From: Malaya genurostris
Taxonomy: Eukaryota; Arthropoda; Insecta; Diptera; Culicidae
DNA length: 64,000 nt
Direction of reading: 5' to 3'
NCBI RefSeq assembly: GCF_030247185.1
Contig: NC_080571.1
Location: forward strand, 248,469,771-248,533,770
Shown one piece after another: positions 42,680-53,551 of the stretch (position 1 is its first letter; each line of letters starts with the position of its first letter). The notes below the pieces were generated by a model that was given only the letters and a program-made list of their open reading frames with translations, was not told the origin of the DNA and made no database searches. The position numbers and the translations under genes are program-made.

Positions 42680-42850
42680 GCTTTATTTCCTGCTGGTTGA
42701 TTACACTCCACTATTTAGATTGAACCGAATGAAACGCTATTTAGCATAAATTTGATTTATAACAGTAACAAGTAACTTTTGAATTGGCGTAGCGATAGCC
42801 TGCGTTCCTGTCACTTCTGCGTACGTATTTCAAGCTAAATTGGGTAATAT
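42680..42850 (-). repeat. ACAGAAGTAACAGG family, copy 3 (inverted)
   Basis: On the minus strand: 'tttagcttgaaatacgtacg', 'cagaagtgacaggaacg', 'ccaattcaaaa', 'tagcgtttcat', 'aatcaaccagcagg'. Confidence 0.6.
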
Positions 42851-45525
42851 TTTTAAATCTGCAGCATAACATGCTTTTTAATTGTTTTTACTCCACCACC
42901 ACGGTAGTGCCGAATAAATTTCAAATACATCACCACTATTGATTCTCTTATAAAAGACCCTACGCGCACTGAACATTTTCAGAAAAGTTCAGTTTTTGTT
43001 CATCGGCGAATTTAGTTGTATTCTGCAATGGGTTGAGATATAACGGCTACGAAAACTCATTTTCCAAAAATCTTCAGCTCGAAATTTATATCAGATATAT
43101 TCAATGTGCGAACTTTTTTCTTGAATAACATCGAGGAGAATAGTCGCTAGTAAACTTTTCACAACTAAATCTGTTTCAGTGAAAATCGCGTTATCAAAAA
43201 ATGATGATTTTGAGTCTAAAAATTACTTGTGCAAAATTTTAATTTTTTCCAAACACTGAATTCACACCACTAGGTGGAATATGACAGTTTATTTTCTACT
43301 AAAGGCATCCTTAAACACCTAAGTACCTATGTCACAAAATTTGTAGTGATATCATTTTATTGTCAATTTTGCAACGGAAAATTGCTCCTAACTTCCAACC
43401 CTTGATATTGGTCCTAATCATACGAAAACGGGTTTTTATATAAAACCGTTTATTACGAGACGACTGGCCCGATATTCACAAACACAAATGGATAGGTGCT
43501 GTTGAATTGCTAAAAGAAATATTGAACTAGTCCCAGATGAAGAAAACAGATATGTTTGGTTCACTGCATTTCCGATTTGCAAGCAATGAAAAGCTTAAAA
43601 CAGTAAGCAATTTTCGTAACAAATTCTGAAATAAGTCTACTGATCGGGCACCAGTTTAGAGCTCGAACTTGTAGTACGCCAAATTGTGTACCTAATCTCT
43701 GAAAATACCAATTGATGAAGCACAATGTTGTTCATCTTTAAACTACCCGGTCGTTTTGAAGGACCCTGTCGATTCGCAAAGCAGCCGACGTTTCCATTCT
43801 ATTTATTGGGACAGGATTCTCTATTCGGTCGTCGTTTGGTAACTCCTGGACCGCCACTGTCTCTTCGTGTGCCACGGTCTATCGGAACCAGCAGGACCAT
43901 CGTCACACCACCGTTGATCGCACATACACACAAATACCGATTCACATCTAGTCGATTGCATTAGCTAATCTTTGACCGGCTTCTTTGCACGCTTATTTCG
44001 AGCCCCGACTGTTTCTTCGCTGCGGCTGGCTAGGACTCCGAACGACCTTTTGCTTCAATCAATATTGATTTTGTAATTTGAACATGCATACTTGGAAGAT
44101 AATACGCTTTCATGCGGCTTCGATTCGTTGGCGTCGTCGTCATCAGCATGGTCTTTGTCGTAGCAGAAACGTGGTTACCCAAACACCAAAGCGCACCAAC
44201 AACGTTAAGCCTATGCCGGCACTGGCTGGTGTCTTCCGGTGTAAGCCGAGATGGCTTTGTGCAGCATCCGTTGTTGCTTCTAGATTAAATTACATACCTA
44301 TCTCTTAAGATTGCCTTCTGTCGACTATCGAATCGAGAATGCTAGCTTTCTCGCAGCTGTGTTTGATTATTGTTCTGCCAATGGCCTCAGATTCGGGACT
44401 AGCATTCCAATGGATTGGCACATTGTTCTCGACTGATTTTATGTACTGCTACAAGTTTGCCATTAAGCACATTTCAGAAGCAATTTGGGCTAGAAAATTA
44501 GTGCCATAATGGAAACTCGTAAACAGCGTACCATACTGAGGCAGACCATATCTTCGCATATAGTCAACGATCTTTAATTACAATGTTGCATGCTCGCGTC
44601 TTGAACTATATTTAGTAAATCAATTGAAATATAATGTCTGATAGTTGAAAAACTATACTTGAGCAAATGTAACTTATTGATTTTTCAATATGTTCTACAA
44701 TTGCTTTAGAATTGTTATTTATGTTAGATATGTACAGAAAATTTTTTCAATATATTAAAATCGGTTGTGCAACTTATGAATGTTAAATTTCACAATACTG
44801 CTGACGAAATCACTGTAGTACAACTTTAATTACATCCAAAATAATTGTTCAACTTATCAAGAAAATTTCCAAATGGCTGTCATAATTGTATCGGACACAA
44901 TATACATTGCTATAAATCCTTTGTGGAAGAAAAATTAGCTTAAAGATGCATAAAATGATAAGCCGAATTAATCAAAAAATGAACCTTGCTGTAAAAACTA
45001 TTTTTCTGCAAGAACCTTGCTGTAAAAACTATTTTGCTACTGAGTTTGCATAGTTTTGGCTGCCTCAAGAATTTTTAGGTCAGTGTGTGCAGTTTTTCTT
45101 TAGTTTTGGAAACACAATGATAAGAAATTCAAAACTTGCAAAATTTGTGCCAGATTTATCTGTTTGAAATGAACACAAAACTTGCAAACGTGAGAATATT
45201 ATCATAAAAGTTGCAGGAATATAGCATTACATATCCAATGAAAACAAAAATCAATCAGATAATTTGTATTCGGTTTTCATCTCGCGAAAAAATGAGTGGA
45301 CCCGACATCAATTTTTTAAGATATTAAACGAAAAGTTAACTTCATCATAGTTACTCTCATATGTATATATTTTCGCGCGGGCCACTTGTTTTTGCAACTC
45401 CAGTACATGGGCTTACCAAAATAATACCTACAGTGTGTATCACAAGAATCGGGCCCGCTAAGATGAATAGCTATACTGTATTACTGTTTAATTCAACCAT
45501 AAGATTCAAACTGATATAAAAAAAA

Positions 45526-45998
45526 CCCTTCTTAATCCACCTATTGGTGTGATAATGCCATTCTCTTCTTTCATAACAGTCTCATGAAAATATATTTCAT
45601 TCTTTTATTAAATAATTTCGGATACTAATTTTGACACCAATTGATTCAGATTCAGTGTTTATGTCACACAGTCAGCATCATTTTTCTAAACTAGTGCTTG
45701 ACGTTTGCGTTGTCTATTTGTATGAGAAGAGTGATGCTAATCTAAAATTCTTAATCCACCTAGTGGTGTGATAATGCCTTTCTCTTCTTTCATAACAGTC
45801 TCATGAAAATATGTTTCATACTTTTATTAAATAATTTTGGATACTAATTTTGACACCAATTAATTCAGATTGATTCGAGTAGTTCACAAAAGCATGCTTC
45901 AGTGTTTATGTCACACAGTCAGCATCATTTTTCCAAACTAGTGCTTGACATTTGCGTTGCCTATTTGTATGAGAACAGTGATGCTAATCTAAAAAAGC
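45526..45998 (+). repeat. Two tandem head modules (219 and 252 bp) before the satellite array
   Basis: Each starts 'cttaatccaccta-tggtgtg', 'ataatgcc', 'ttctcttctttcataac' and ends 'gagaa-agtgatgctaatct'. The second has an extra ~30 bp (gattcgagtagttcacaaaa). They are the 5' start of the A-family element, duplicated head to tail, and join directly onto array unit 1. Confidence 0.8.
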
Positions 45999-46041
45999 CT
46001 TCTTAGTCCACTTAGTGAAATTTTCATATATCTTGAAAAAT

Positions 46042-46341
46042 CACCATAGGGGGGAGTACATGAAATTTTCGAAATCGAAAAAAAATGTTTGATGCCAAAA
46101 GGCTTAGAATTGCATGAAACGTCGAGATTTAGTGTCATCTCGAAAAAAAATTTTTTTGAAAAAATCGACTTTTTGGGACTTAGAAAAAATATGAAAATTC
46201 CCAAGTCCCAGAAAGTTGATTTTTTCAAAAAAATTTTTTTTCGAGATGACACTAAATTTCGATGTTTTATGCAGTTTTAAGAGTTTTGGCATCAAAAAAA
46301 AATTTCGATTTTGGAAATTTCATGTACTCCCCCCTATGGTG
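46042..46341. repeat. Palindrome of array unit 1
   Basis: Runs from 'caccatagggg' to its complement 'cccctatggtg' with near-complete pairing; centre near 46190 (atgaaaattcccaagtccca). Confidence 0.85.
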
Positions 46342-46538
46342 CTATTTCAAGATCGAAAATTGCCAAACCTTTACCACCGGGCAGCACCCCTTAAGCATGT
46401 CCGATTTAGGTCAAATTTTGCATGAAGACTTTTTTCGAGGTGCTTAAACTTTTGAGCACTAGAACTTTACGAAAATAGAGTTGATCCCAAAATTTTGGCA
46501 CCCTTATATATATAAGAGCGGTAAAAATCAACGTGTTT

Positions 46539-47546
46539 TGTCGGTTACGTCACTTATACCATCATATATCTGGAACCAAAAGTCACAACCATTTGATCTT
46601 CGAACTTGATCAACGGCCCGACAGTAGCTTTCAAACGAGCCCAAGTTTGTTAAAATCGGATCAGCCATCTCTGAGAAAATTGAGCGCGTTCAAATACAAC
46701 GCTTTTTGTCGGTTACGTCACTTATACGATCATATCTCCGGAACCAAAACTCACAACCATTTGATCTTCGAACTTGATCAATAGCCCGACAGTAGCTTTC
46801 AAACGAGCCCAAGTTTGTTAAAATTGGTTCAGCCATCTCTGAGAAAATTGAGCGCGTTCAAATAGCACGATTTTTGTCGGTTACGTCACTTATACCATCA
46901 TATCTCCGGAACCAAAAGTCACAGCCATTTGATCTTCGAACTTGATCAATGGCCCGGCAGTAGCTTTCAAACGAGTCCAAGTTTGTTCAAATCGGTTCAG
47001 CCATCTCTGAGAAAATTGAGCGCGTTCAAATACAACGCTTTTTGTCGGTTACGTCACTTATACAATCATATCTCCGGAACCAAAAGTCACAGCCATTTGA
47101 TCTTCGAACTTGATCAATGGCCCGGCAGTAGCTTTCAAACGAGCCCAAGTTTGTGAAAATCGGTTCAGCCATCTCTGAGAAAATTGAGCGCGTTCAAATA
47201 CAACGCTTTTTGTCGGTTACGTCACTTATACAATCATATCTCCGGAACTAAAAGTCACAGCCATTTTATCTTCGAACTTGATCAATGGCCCGGCAGTAGC
47301 TTTCAAACGAGCCCAAGTTTGTTAAAATCGGTTCAGCCATCTCTGGGAAAATTGAGCGCGTTCGAATTCAACGCCTTTTGTCGGTTACGTCACTTATACA
47401 ATCATATCTCCGGAACCAAAAGTCACAGCCATTTTATCTTCGAACTTGATCAATGGCCCGGCAGTAGCTTTCAAACGAGCCCAAGTTTGTTCAAATCGGT
47501 TGAGCCATCTCTGAGAAAATTGAGCGCGTTCAAATATCTTCGAAAA
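46539..47546 (+). repeat. Six 168-bp subrepeats of unit 1
   Basis: The word 'tgtcggttacgtcacttata' starts at 46539, 46707, 46875, 47043, 47211 and 47379, exactly 168 bp apart each time. Each copy holds 'tctccggaaccaaaagtcac', 'gatcttcgaacttgatcaa' and 'cagccatctctgagaaaatt'. Because 168 is divisible by 3, an open frame can cross all copies; that frame is not evidence of a gene. Confidence 0.92.
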
Positions 47547-47548
47547 GT

Positions 47549-47567
47549 GCACACACATACACACACA

Positions 47568-47659
<92 letters not shown>
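47549..47659 (+). repeat. (CA)n microsatellite, unit 1
   Basis: About 110 bp of CA with a few CATA interruptions at its start. Corresponding shorter tracts occur in units 2-4 (48830-48906, 50077-50149, 51317-51386). Confidence 0.95.
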
Positions 47660-47663
<4 letters not shown>

Positions 47664-47824
47664 TTTTCCGATCTCGACGAACTGAGTCGAATGGTATATA
47701 ACACTATGGGTCTCCGAGGCTCCGTTCGAAAGTCGGTTTTTCCAGCAATTCTAATACCTTTCTATAGAGAAAGGCAAAACCCTTCTTAGTCCACTTAGTG
47801 GAATTTTCATATATCTTGAAAAAT

Positions 47825-48126
47825 CACCATAGGAGGGAGTACATGAAATTTTCGAAATCGAAAAAAAATTTTTGATGCCAAAAGGCTTAGAATTGCATGA
47901 AACGTCGAGATTTAGTGTCATCTCGAAAAAAAATTTTTTTGAAAAAGTCGACTTTTTGGGACTTAGAAAAAATATGAAAATTTTTCTAAGTCCCAGAAAG
48001 TTGATTTTTTCAAAAAAAAATTTTTTCGGGATAACACTAAATTTCGATGTTTTATGCAGTTTTAAGAGTTTTGGCATCAAAAAAAATTTTTTATTTTGGA
48101 AATTTCATGTACTCCCCCCTATGGTG
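47825..48126. repeat. Palindrome of array unit 2
   Basis: 302 bp, centre near 47975. The inner arms differ from unit 1 by 'aaaatttttctaagtcccag' in place of 'aaaattcccaagtcccag', which lengthens the stem at the loop. Confidence 0.88.
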
Positions 48127-48323
48127 CTTTTTCAAGATCGATAATTGTCAAACCTTTACCACCGGGCAGCACCCCTTAAGCATGTCCGATTTAGGTCAAA
48201 TTTTGCATGAAGGCTTTTTTCGAGGTGCTTAAACTTTTGAGCACTAGAACTTTACGAAAATAGAGTTGATCCCAAAATTTTGGCACCCTTATATATACAA
48301 GAGCGGTAAAAATCAACGTGTTT

Positions 48324-48827
48324 TGTCGGTTACGTCACTTATACAATCATATTTCTGGAACCAAAAGTCACAACCATTTGATCTTCGAACTTGATCAATG
48401 GCACGACAGTAGCTTTCAAACGAGCCCAAGTTTGTTGAAATCGGATCAGCCATCTCTGAGAAAATTGAGCGCGTTCAAATACAACGCTTTTTGTCGGTTA
48501 CGTCACTTATAGAATCATATCTCCGGAACCAAAAATCACAGCCATTTGATCTTCGAACTTGATCAATGGCCCGACAGTAGCTTTCAAACGAGCCCAAGTT
48601 TGTTCAAATCGGTTCAGCCATCTCTGAGAAAATTGAGCGCGTTCAAATACAACGCTTTTTGTCGGTTACGTCACTTATAGAATCATATCTCCTGAACCAA
48701 AAATCACAGCCATTTGATCTTCGAACTTGATCAATGGCCCGACAGTAGCTTTCAAACGAGCCCAAGTTTGTTCAAATCGGTTCAGCCATCTCTGAGAAAA
48801 TTGAGCGCGTTCAAATATCTTCGAAAA
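48324..48827 (+). repeat. Three 168-bp subrepeats of unit 2
   Basis: Starts at 48324, 48492 and 48660. Copies 2 and 3 carry the variant 'tatagaatcatatctcc' and 'aaaaatcac', shared with unit 4 but not with units 1 and 3. Confidence 0.92.
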
Positions 48828-48860
48828 GTGCACACACATACACACACACACATACACACA

Positions 48861-48910
<50 letters not shown>

Positions 48911-49071
48911 TTTTCCGATCTCGACGAACTGAGTCGAATGGTATATAACACTATGGGTCTCCGAGGCTCCGTTCGAAAGTCGGTTTTTCCAGCAATTCTA
49001 ATACCTTTCTATAGAGAAAGGCAAAACCCTTCTTAGTCCACTTAGTGGAATTTTCATATATCTTGAAAAAT

Positions 49072-49373
49072 CACCATAGGAGGGAGTACATGAAATTTTC
49101 GAAATCGAAAAAAAATTTTTGATGCCAAAAGGCTTAGAATTGCATGAAACGTCGAGATTTAGTGTCATCTCGAAAAAAAATTTTTTTGAAAAAGTCGACT
49201 TTTTGGGACTTAGAAAAAATATGAAAATTTTTCTAAGTCCCAGAAAGTTGATTTTTTCAAAAAAAAATTTTTTCGGGATAACACTAAATTTCGATGTTTT
49301 ATGCAGTTTTAAGAGTTTTGGCATCAAAAAAAATTTTTTATTTTGGAAATTTCATGTACTCCCCCCTATGGTG
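49072..49373. repeat. Palindrome of array unit 3
   Basis: 302 bp, same inner-arm variant as unit 2; nearly identical to it throughout. Confidence 0.88.
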
Positions 49374-49570
49374 CTTTTTCAAGATCGATTATTGTCAAAC
49401 CTTTACCACCGGGCAGCACCCCTTAAGCATGTCCGATTTAGGTCAAATTTTGCATGAAGGCTTTTTGCGAGGTGCTTAAACTTTTGAGCACTAGAACTTT
49501 ACGAAAATAGAGTTGATCCCAAAATTTTGGCACCCTTATATATACAAGAGCGGTAAAAATCAACGTGTTT

Positions 49571-50074
49571 TGTCGGTTACGTCACTTATACAATCATATT
49601 TCTGGAACCAAAAGTCACAACCATTTGATCTTCGAACTTGATCAATGGCACGACAGTAGCTTTCAAACGAGCCCAAGTTTGTTGAAATCGGATCAGCCAT
49701 CTCTGAGAAAATTGAGCGCGTTCAAATACAACGCTTTTTGTCGGTTACGTCACTTATACAATCATATCTCCGGAACTAAAAGTCACAGCCATTTTATCTT
49801 CGAACTTGATCAATGGCCCGGCAGTAGCTTTCAAACGAGTCCAAGTTTGTTCAAATCGGTTCAGCCATCTCTGAGAAAATTGAGCGCGTTCAAATACAAC
49901 GCTTTTTGTCGGTTACGTCACTTATACAATCATATCTCCGGAACCAAAAGTCACAGCCATTTGATCTTCGAACTTGATCAATGGCCCGGCAGTAGCTTTC
50001 AAACGAGCCCAAGTTTGTTCAAATCGGTTGAGCCATCTCTGAGAAAATTGAGCGCGTTCAAATATCTTCGAAAA
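49571..50074 (+). repeat. Three 168-bp subrepeats of unit 3
   Basis: Starts at 49571, 49739 and 49907. Copies 2 and 3 carry 'tatacaatcatatctccgga', 'actaaaagtcac' and 'ccattttatc', variants seen in the last copies of unit 1. Confidence 0.92.
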
Positions 50075-50093
50075 GTGCACACACATACACACA

Positions 50094-50153
<60 letters not shown>

Positions 50154-50314
50154 TTTTCCGATCTCGACGAACTGAGTCGAATGGTATATAACACTATGGG
50201 TCTCCGAGGCTCCGTTCGAAAGTCGGTTTTTCCAGCAATTCTAATACCTTTCTATAGAGAAAGGCAAAACCCTTCTTAGTCCACTTAGTGGAATTTTCAT
50301 ATATCTTGAAAAAT

Positions 50315-50614
50315 CACCATAGGAGGGAGTACATGAAATTTTCGAAATCGAAAAAAAATTTTTGATGCCAAAAGGCTTAGAATTGCATGAAACGTCGAGA
50401 TTTAGTGTCATCTCGAAAAAAAATTTTTTTGAAAAAGTCGACTTTTTGGGACTTAGAAAAAATATGAAAATTCCCAAGTCCCAGAAAGTTGATTTTTTCA
50501 AAAAAAAATTTTTTCGGGATAACACTAAATTTCGATGTTTTATGCAGTTTTAAGAGTTTTGGCATCAAAAAAAATTTTTAATTTTGGAAATTTCATGTAC
50601 TCCCCCCTATGGTG
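50315..50614. repeat. Palindrome of array unit 4
   Basis: 300 bp; the centre has the unit-1 type 'aaaattcccaagtcccag'. Confidence 0.88.
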
Positions 50615-50811
50615 CTTTTTCAAGATCGATAATTGTCAAACCTTTACCACCGGGCAGCACCCCTTAAGCATGTCCGATTTAGGTCAAATTTTGCATGAAG
50701 GCTTTTTTCGAGGTGCTTAAACTTTTGAGCACTAGAACTTTACGAAAATAGAGTTGATCCCAAAATTTTGGCACCCTTATATATACAAGAGCGGTAAAAA
50801 TCAACGTGTTT

Positions 50812-51315
50812 TGTCGGTTACGTCACTTATACAATCATATTTCTGGAACCAAAAGTCACAACCATTTGATCTTCGAACTTGATCAATGGCACGACAGTAG
50901 CTTTCAAACGAGCCCAAGTTTGTTGAAATCGGATCAGCCATCTCTGAGAAAATTGAGCGCGTTCAAATACAACGCTTTTTGTCGGTTACGTCACTTATAG
51001 AATCATATCTCCGGAACCAAAAATCACAGCCATTTGATCTTCGAACTTGATCAATGGCCCGACAGTAGCTTTCAAACGAGCCCAAGTTTGTTCAAATCGG
51101 TTCAGCCATCTCTGAGAAAATTGAGCGCGTTCAAATACAACGCTTTTTGTCGGTTACGTCACTTATAGAATCATATCTCCTGAACCAAAAATCACAGCCA
51201 TTTGATCTTCGAACTTGATCAATGGCCCGACAGTAGCTTTCAAACGAGCCCAAGTTTGTTCAAATCGGTTCAGCCATCTCTGAGAAAATTGAGCGCGTTC
51301 AAATATCTTCGAAAA
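50812..51315 (+). repeat. Three 168-bp subrepeats of unit 4
   Basis: Starts at 50812, 50980 and 51148; copies 2 and 3 match those of unit 2. Confidence 0.92.
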
Positions 51316-51352
51316 GTGCACACACATACACACACACACACATACACACACA

Positions 51353-51390
<38 letters not shown>

Positions 51391-51506
51391 TTTTCCGATC
51401 TCGACGAACTGAGTCGAATGGTATATAACACTATGGGTCTCCGAGGCTCCGTTCGAAAGTCGGTTTTTCCAGCAATTCTAATACCTTTCTATAGAGAAAG
51501 GCAAAA

Positions 51507-52017
51507 ACCTTCCACTTCCACTTAGAATTTTTATAGATTTTGAAAAATCACCATAGAAGGGGTACATGAAATTTTCGAAATCGAAAAAAAAATTTTGATG
51601 CCAAAAGGCTTAGAATTTCATGAAACGTCGAGATTTTTAAAAAATCGACTTTTTAGGACTTAGAAAAAATATCAAAATTCCCAGAAAGTAGATTTTTTCA
51701 AAAACAAATTTTAGATGACACTAAATTTCGATGTTTTATGCAGTTTTAAGAGTTTCGGCATCAAAAAAAATTTTCGATTTTGGAAATTTCATGTACTCCC
51801 CCCTATGCTGCTTTTTCAAGATCGAAAATGTTCAATACCATCATATATCTGGAACCAAAAGTCACAACCATTTGATCTTCGAACTTGATCAATAGCCTGA
51901 CAGTAGCTTTCAAACGAGCCCAAGTTTGTTAAAATCGGTTCAGCCATCTCTGAGAAAATTGAGCGCGTATAAATACAACGCGTTTTGTCGGTTACGTCAC
52001 TTATACTATCATATCAA
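51507..52017 (+). repeat. Degenerate last unit of the array
   Basis: The palindrome (51549-51810) is shorter and less perfect. The link segment is deleted, and a single 168-bp-type copy (from about 51836) ends at 'tatactatcatatcaa'. More divergent edge units are typical of tandem arrays. Confidence 0.8.
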
Positions 52018-52404
52018 ATGTGAAACTTATTCATTAGAAATTAGGTTTGTTATGTTTTTGTAAACGTCATTTTATTTCTTGTTTACATCACGTAGTAGTT
52101 TTCACGAGGTTCACAATTGTTTTTTCTCTGATTTTATTACTGCCTTTAAGATGGGATCGACGCATGAGTTTTTGTATTAGTTGTACACTAAGGTCTCTTT
52201 TTGCACGGGGGTTACGTACCGTGTTAAAAAAAATCCGTAGGTGCGATGTGTAGTAAGTACTAACGATCCTAACAGTCATTTTCAACTAAACTGAGTGGGA
52301 AGACATCGGTATTGGATGAAGATCTATGCACGCAGAGACAGAATTGATGGGGAAGAATTCATAGAGATGAATATAAATCAAATTAGGAAAGGTATTACTA
52401 TGTG

Positions 52405-53551
52405 TAACGCTCGTATATTTTTTTTTTACGAAAAACAATACATTTGGCGTAAAAATCAAGAAAATACAGTACATCGACTAATAATAATAAAAAAATCAAG
52501 GAAACACAGTACATTTTACAGTATGCTTTTTTCTAAAAAAAGTGAATAAAAAACAAAAGCAAATAAATTTGATCAGCATCTTACGAGGAAAACAGATTGA
52601 AAAAATGACATGCGAATACAACTATGTAGTGAAAACCACGAAAAAGCCACCGCAGAGATGGGACACGAACCCGTAGCAAGCCAAATACGGGTAAATCGTT
52701 TTGCCTATTAAACTATCCTACATGTGAGACACACATACAAACAGCCTAACTGAACATAAGAACCGAGCATGTTCAGCTGTGCTCGGGCCCTACGGCATTC
52801 ATTTGTAGTCATTTCTCAATAACAATCCCTCCGCAAGGTGTTTCTGCCCTCAATTAGTCCGTTTTTTGTATGTTTCACAAGCAATATAGTTTAATTGGCA
52901 AAACGATTTAGGAGGATAGAAACTATTTTCGGGTTCGAGTACCGTCTCTGCGGTAGCTTTTTCGCGGTTTTCATCACACAGTTGTATTCGCATATCATGT
53001 AAAACTTATTCAATACGGCTCTATGTCTTAACAAGACTAAACAAATCGTTCAAAGCAAGTTCAAAAACTCAATTATTTTTTATTTCCTTTTTAGGGCATT
53101 TTAAAATTCGTCAAAAACTGAAAAATGTGCGAAAGTAATAATAACTTTTTTTGAGAAGCGGATGTTTTTGATAATGATTTATATTTAGAGTATATTTTCT
53201 TTTTGGTTGAGACATTTTTCTTTTTTTTTTCAATCATCAAAGTTTCGCTTGATTGTTGTGACGCGCTCTGAACAAGAATTATTAATGAAAAAAATTATGT
53301 GTGTTGTTGTTGTGTTCTCATTCACATTCGCTACATGTTGTTACTTTTCTTATACCGCCACAGATCGAAATTCGATTCGTTGAAGATTTAAAATTCTGTA
53401 TTAAATTTTAGTCTGAAAAATACAGTACATTTCAGTGTAAAAATACAGTACAAATTAAAATACAGTAGATTTGAGGGTAAAAAACAGTACACAGTATTTA
53501 AGTCGAAAATACAGTACAATACTGTAAAATATAGTACGGGTACGAGCGTTA
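52405..53551. mobile_element. hAT-like non-autonomous element with 8-bp target duplication
   Basis: Inverted ends TAACGCTCGTA (52405-52415 and 53541-53551) are flanked by exact copies of ACTATGTG (52397-52404 and 53552-53559). An 8-bp duplication is the signature of the hAT superfamily. Subterminal regions are rich in TACAGTA/GTACTGTA words (about ten copies, mostly at 53415-53540 and 52465-52525), like the transposase-binding repeats of hAT elements. No transposase. It is inserted inside the TA-flanked element. Confidence 0.85.
52608..52999. repeat. Inverted pair of tRNA-like sequences inside the hAT-like element
   Basis: Arms of ~150-170 bp face each other: the left outer end 'atgcgaatacaact' matches the complement of 'agttgtattcgcat' at the right, and both inner parts contain a tRNA-like core. 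The right arm (plus strand) has 'tagtttaattggcaaaacg' (A box-like) and 'gggttcgagtacc' (B box-like) about 45 bp later. The left arm has the same on the minus strand, with 'gggttcgtgtccc'. Looks like two SINE or tRNA-derived units in head-to-head orientation. Confidence 0.65.

Larger units (their letters stand above)
39813..45520. other. No gene recognised (5.7 kb), small repeats only
   Basis: No motif-bearing frame. Recognisable items are two copies of the ACAGAAGTAACAGG family (40070-40290 plus, 42680-42850 minus), a GATC-dense tract (40874-41099), a ~35-bp tandem duplication with 'ttatgacgaacttttcattt' (about 41311-41385) and a ~31-bp duplication with 'aaccttgctgtaaaaactat' (44982-45035). 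A GC-richer stretch at 43740-44330 has two frames of 76-79 codons without domains. Confidence 0.4.
45999..52017 (+). repeat. Higher-order satellite array (4 full units + 1 partial)
   Basis: Unit starts (cccttcttagtccacttag) fall near 45999, 47780, 49027, 50270 and 51507, giving units of about 1781, 1247, 1243 and 1237 bp and one degenerate partial unit. Each full unit contains, in order: a ~300-bp palindrome; a ~190-bp link with 'cctttaccaccgggcagcac'; 168-bp subrepeats (6, 3, 3 and 3 copies); a (CA)n tract; and an end module with CGACGAACTGAGTCGAATGG and 'cctttctatagagaaagg'. The modules are those of the dispersed A family, so the array is a locally amplified version of that element. No protein is encoded. 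Confidence 0.9.

Noticed and set aside
47184..47789. 201-codon frame with 56-residue repeats and poly-His/Thr
   Set aside because: Arises because the 168-bp subrepeat is a multiple of 3 and runs into (CA)n; no start context and it varies in frame between units.
46089..49457. Recurrent 63-112 codon frames (MMPKGLELHETSRF..., MMPKLLKLHKTSKF...) on both strands
   Set aside because: They are translations of the two arms of the same palindrome, which is why both strands give similar peptides; no domain, no codon bias, and they end in repeat modules.
45999..52017. CRISPR-like array
   Set aside because: Repeat and spacer lengths, the palindromic 300-bp modules and the eukaryotic context do not fit a CRISPR locus.
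52886..52955. Functional tRNA gene
   Set aside because: A- and B-box-like words are present, but the T stem and acceptor stem do not pair properly; better read as tRNA-derived repeat.
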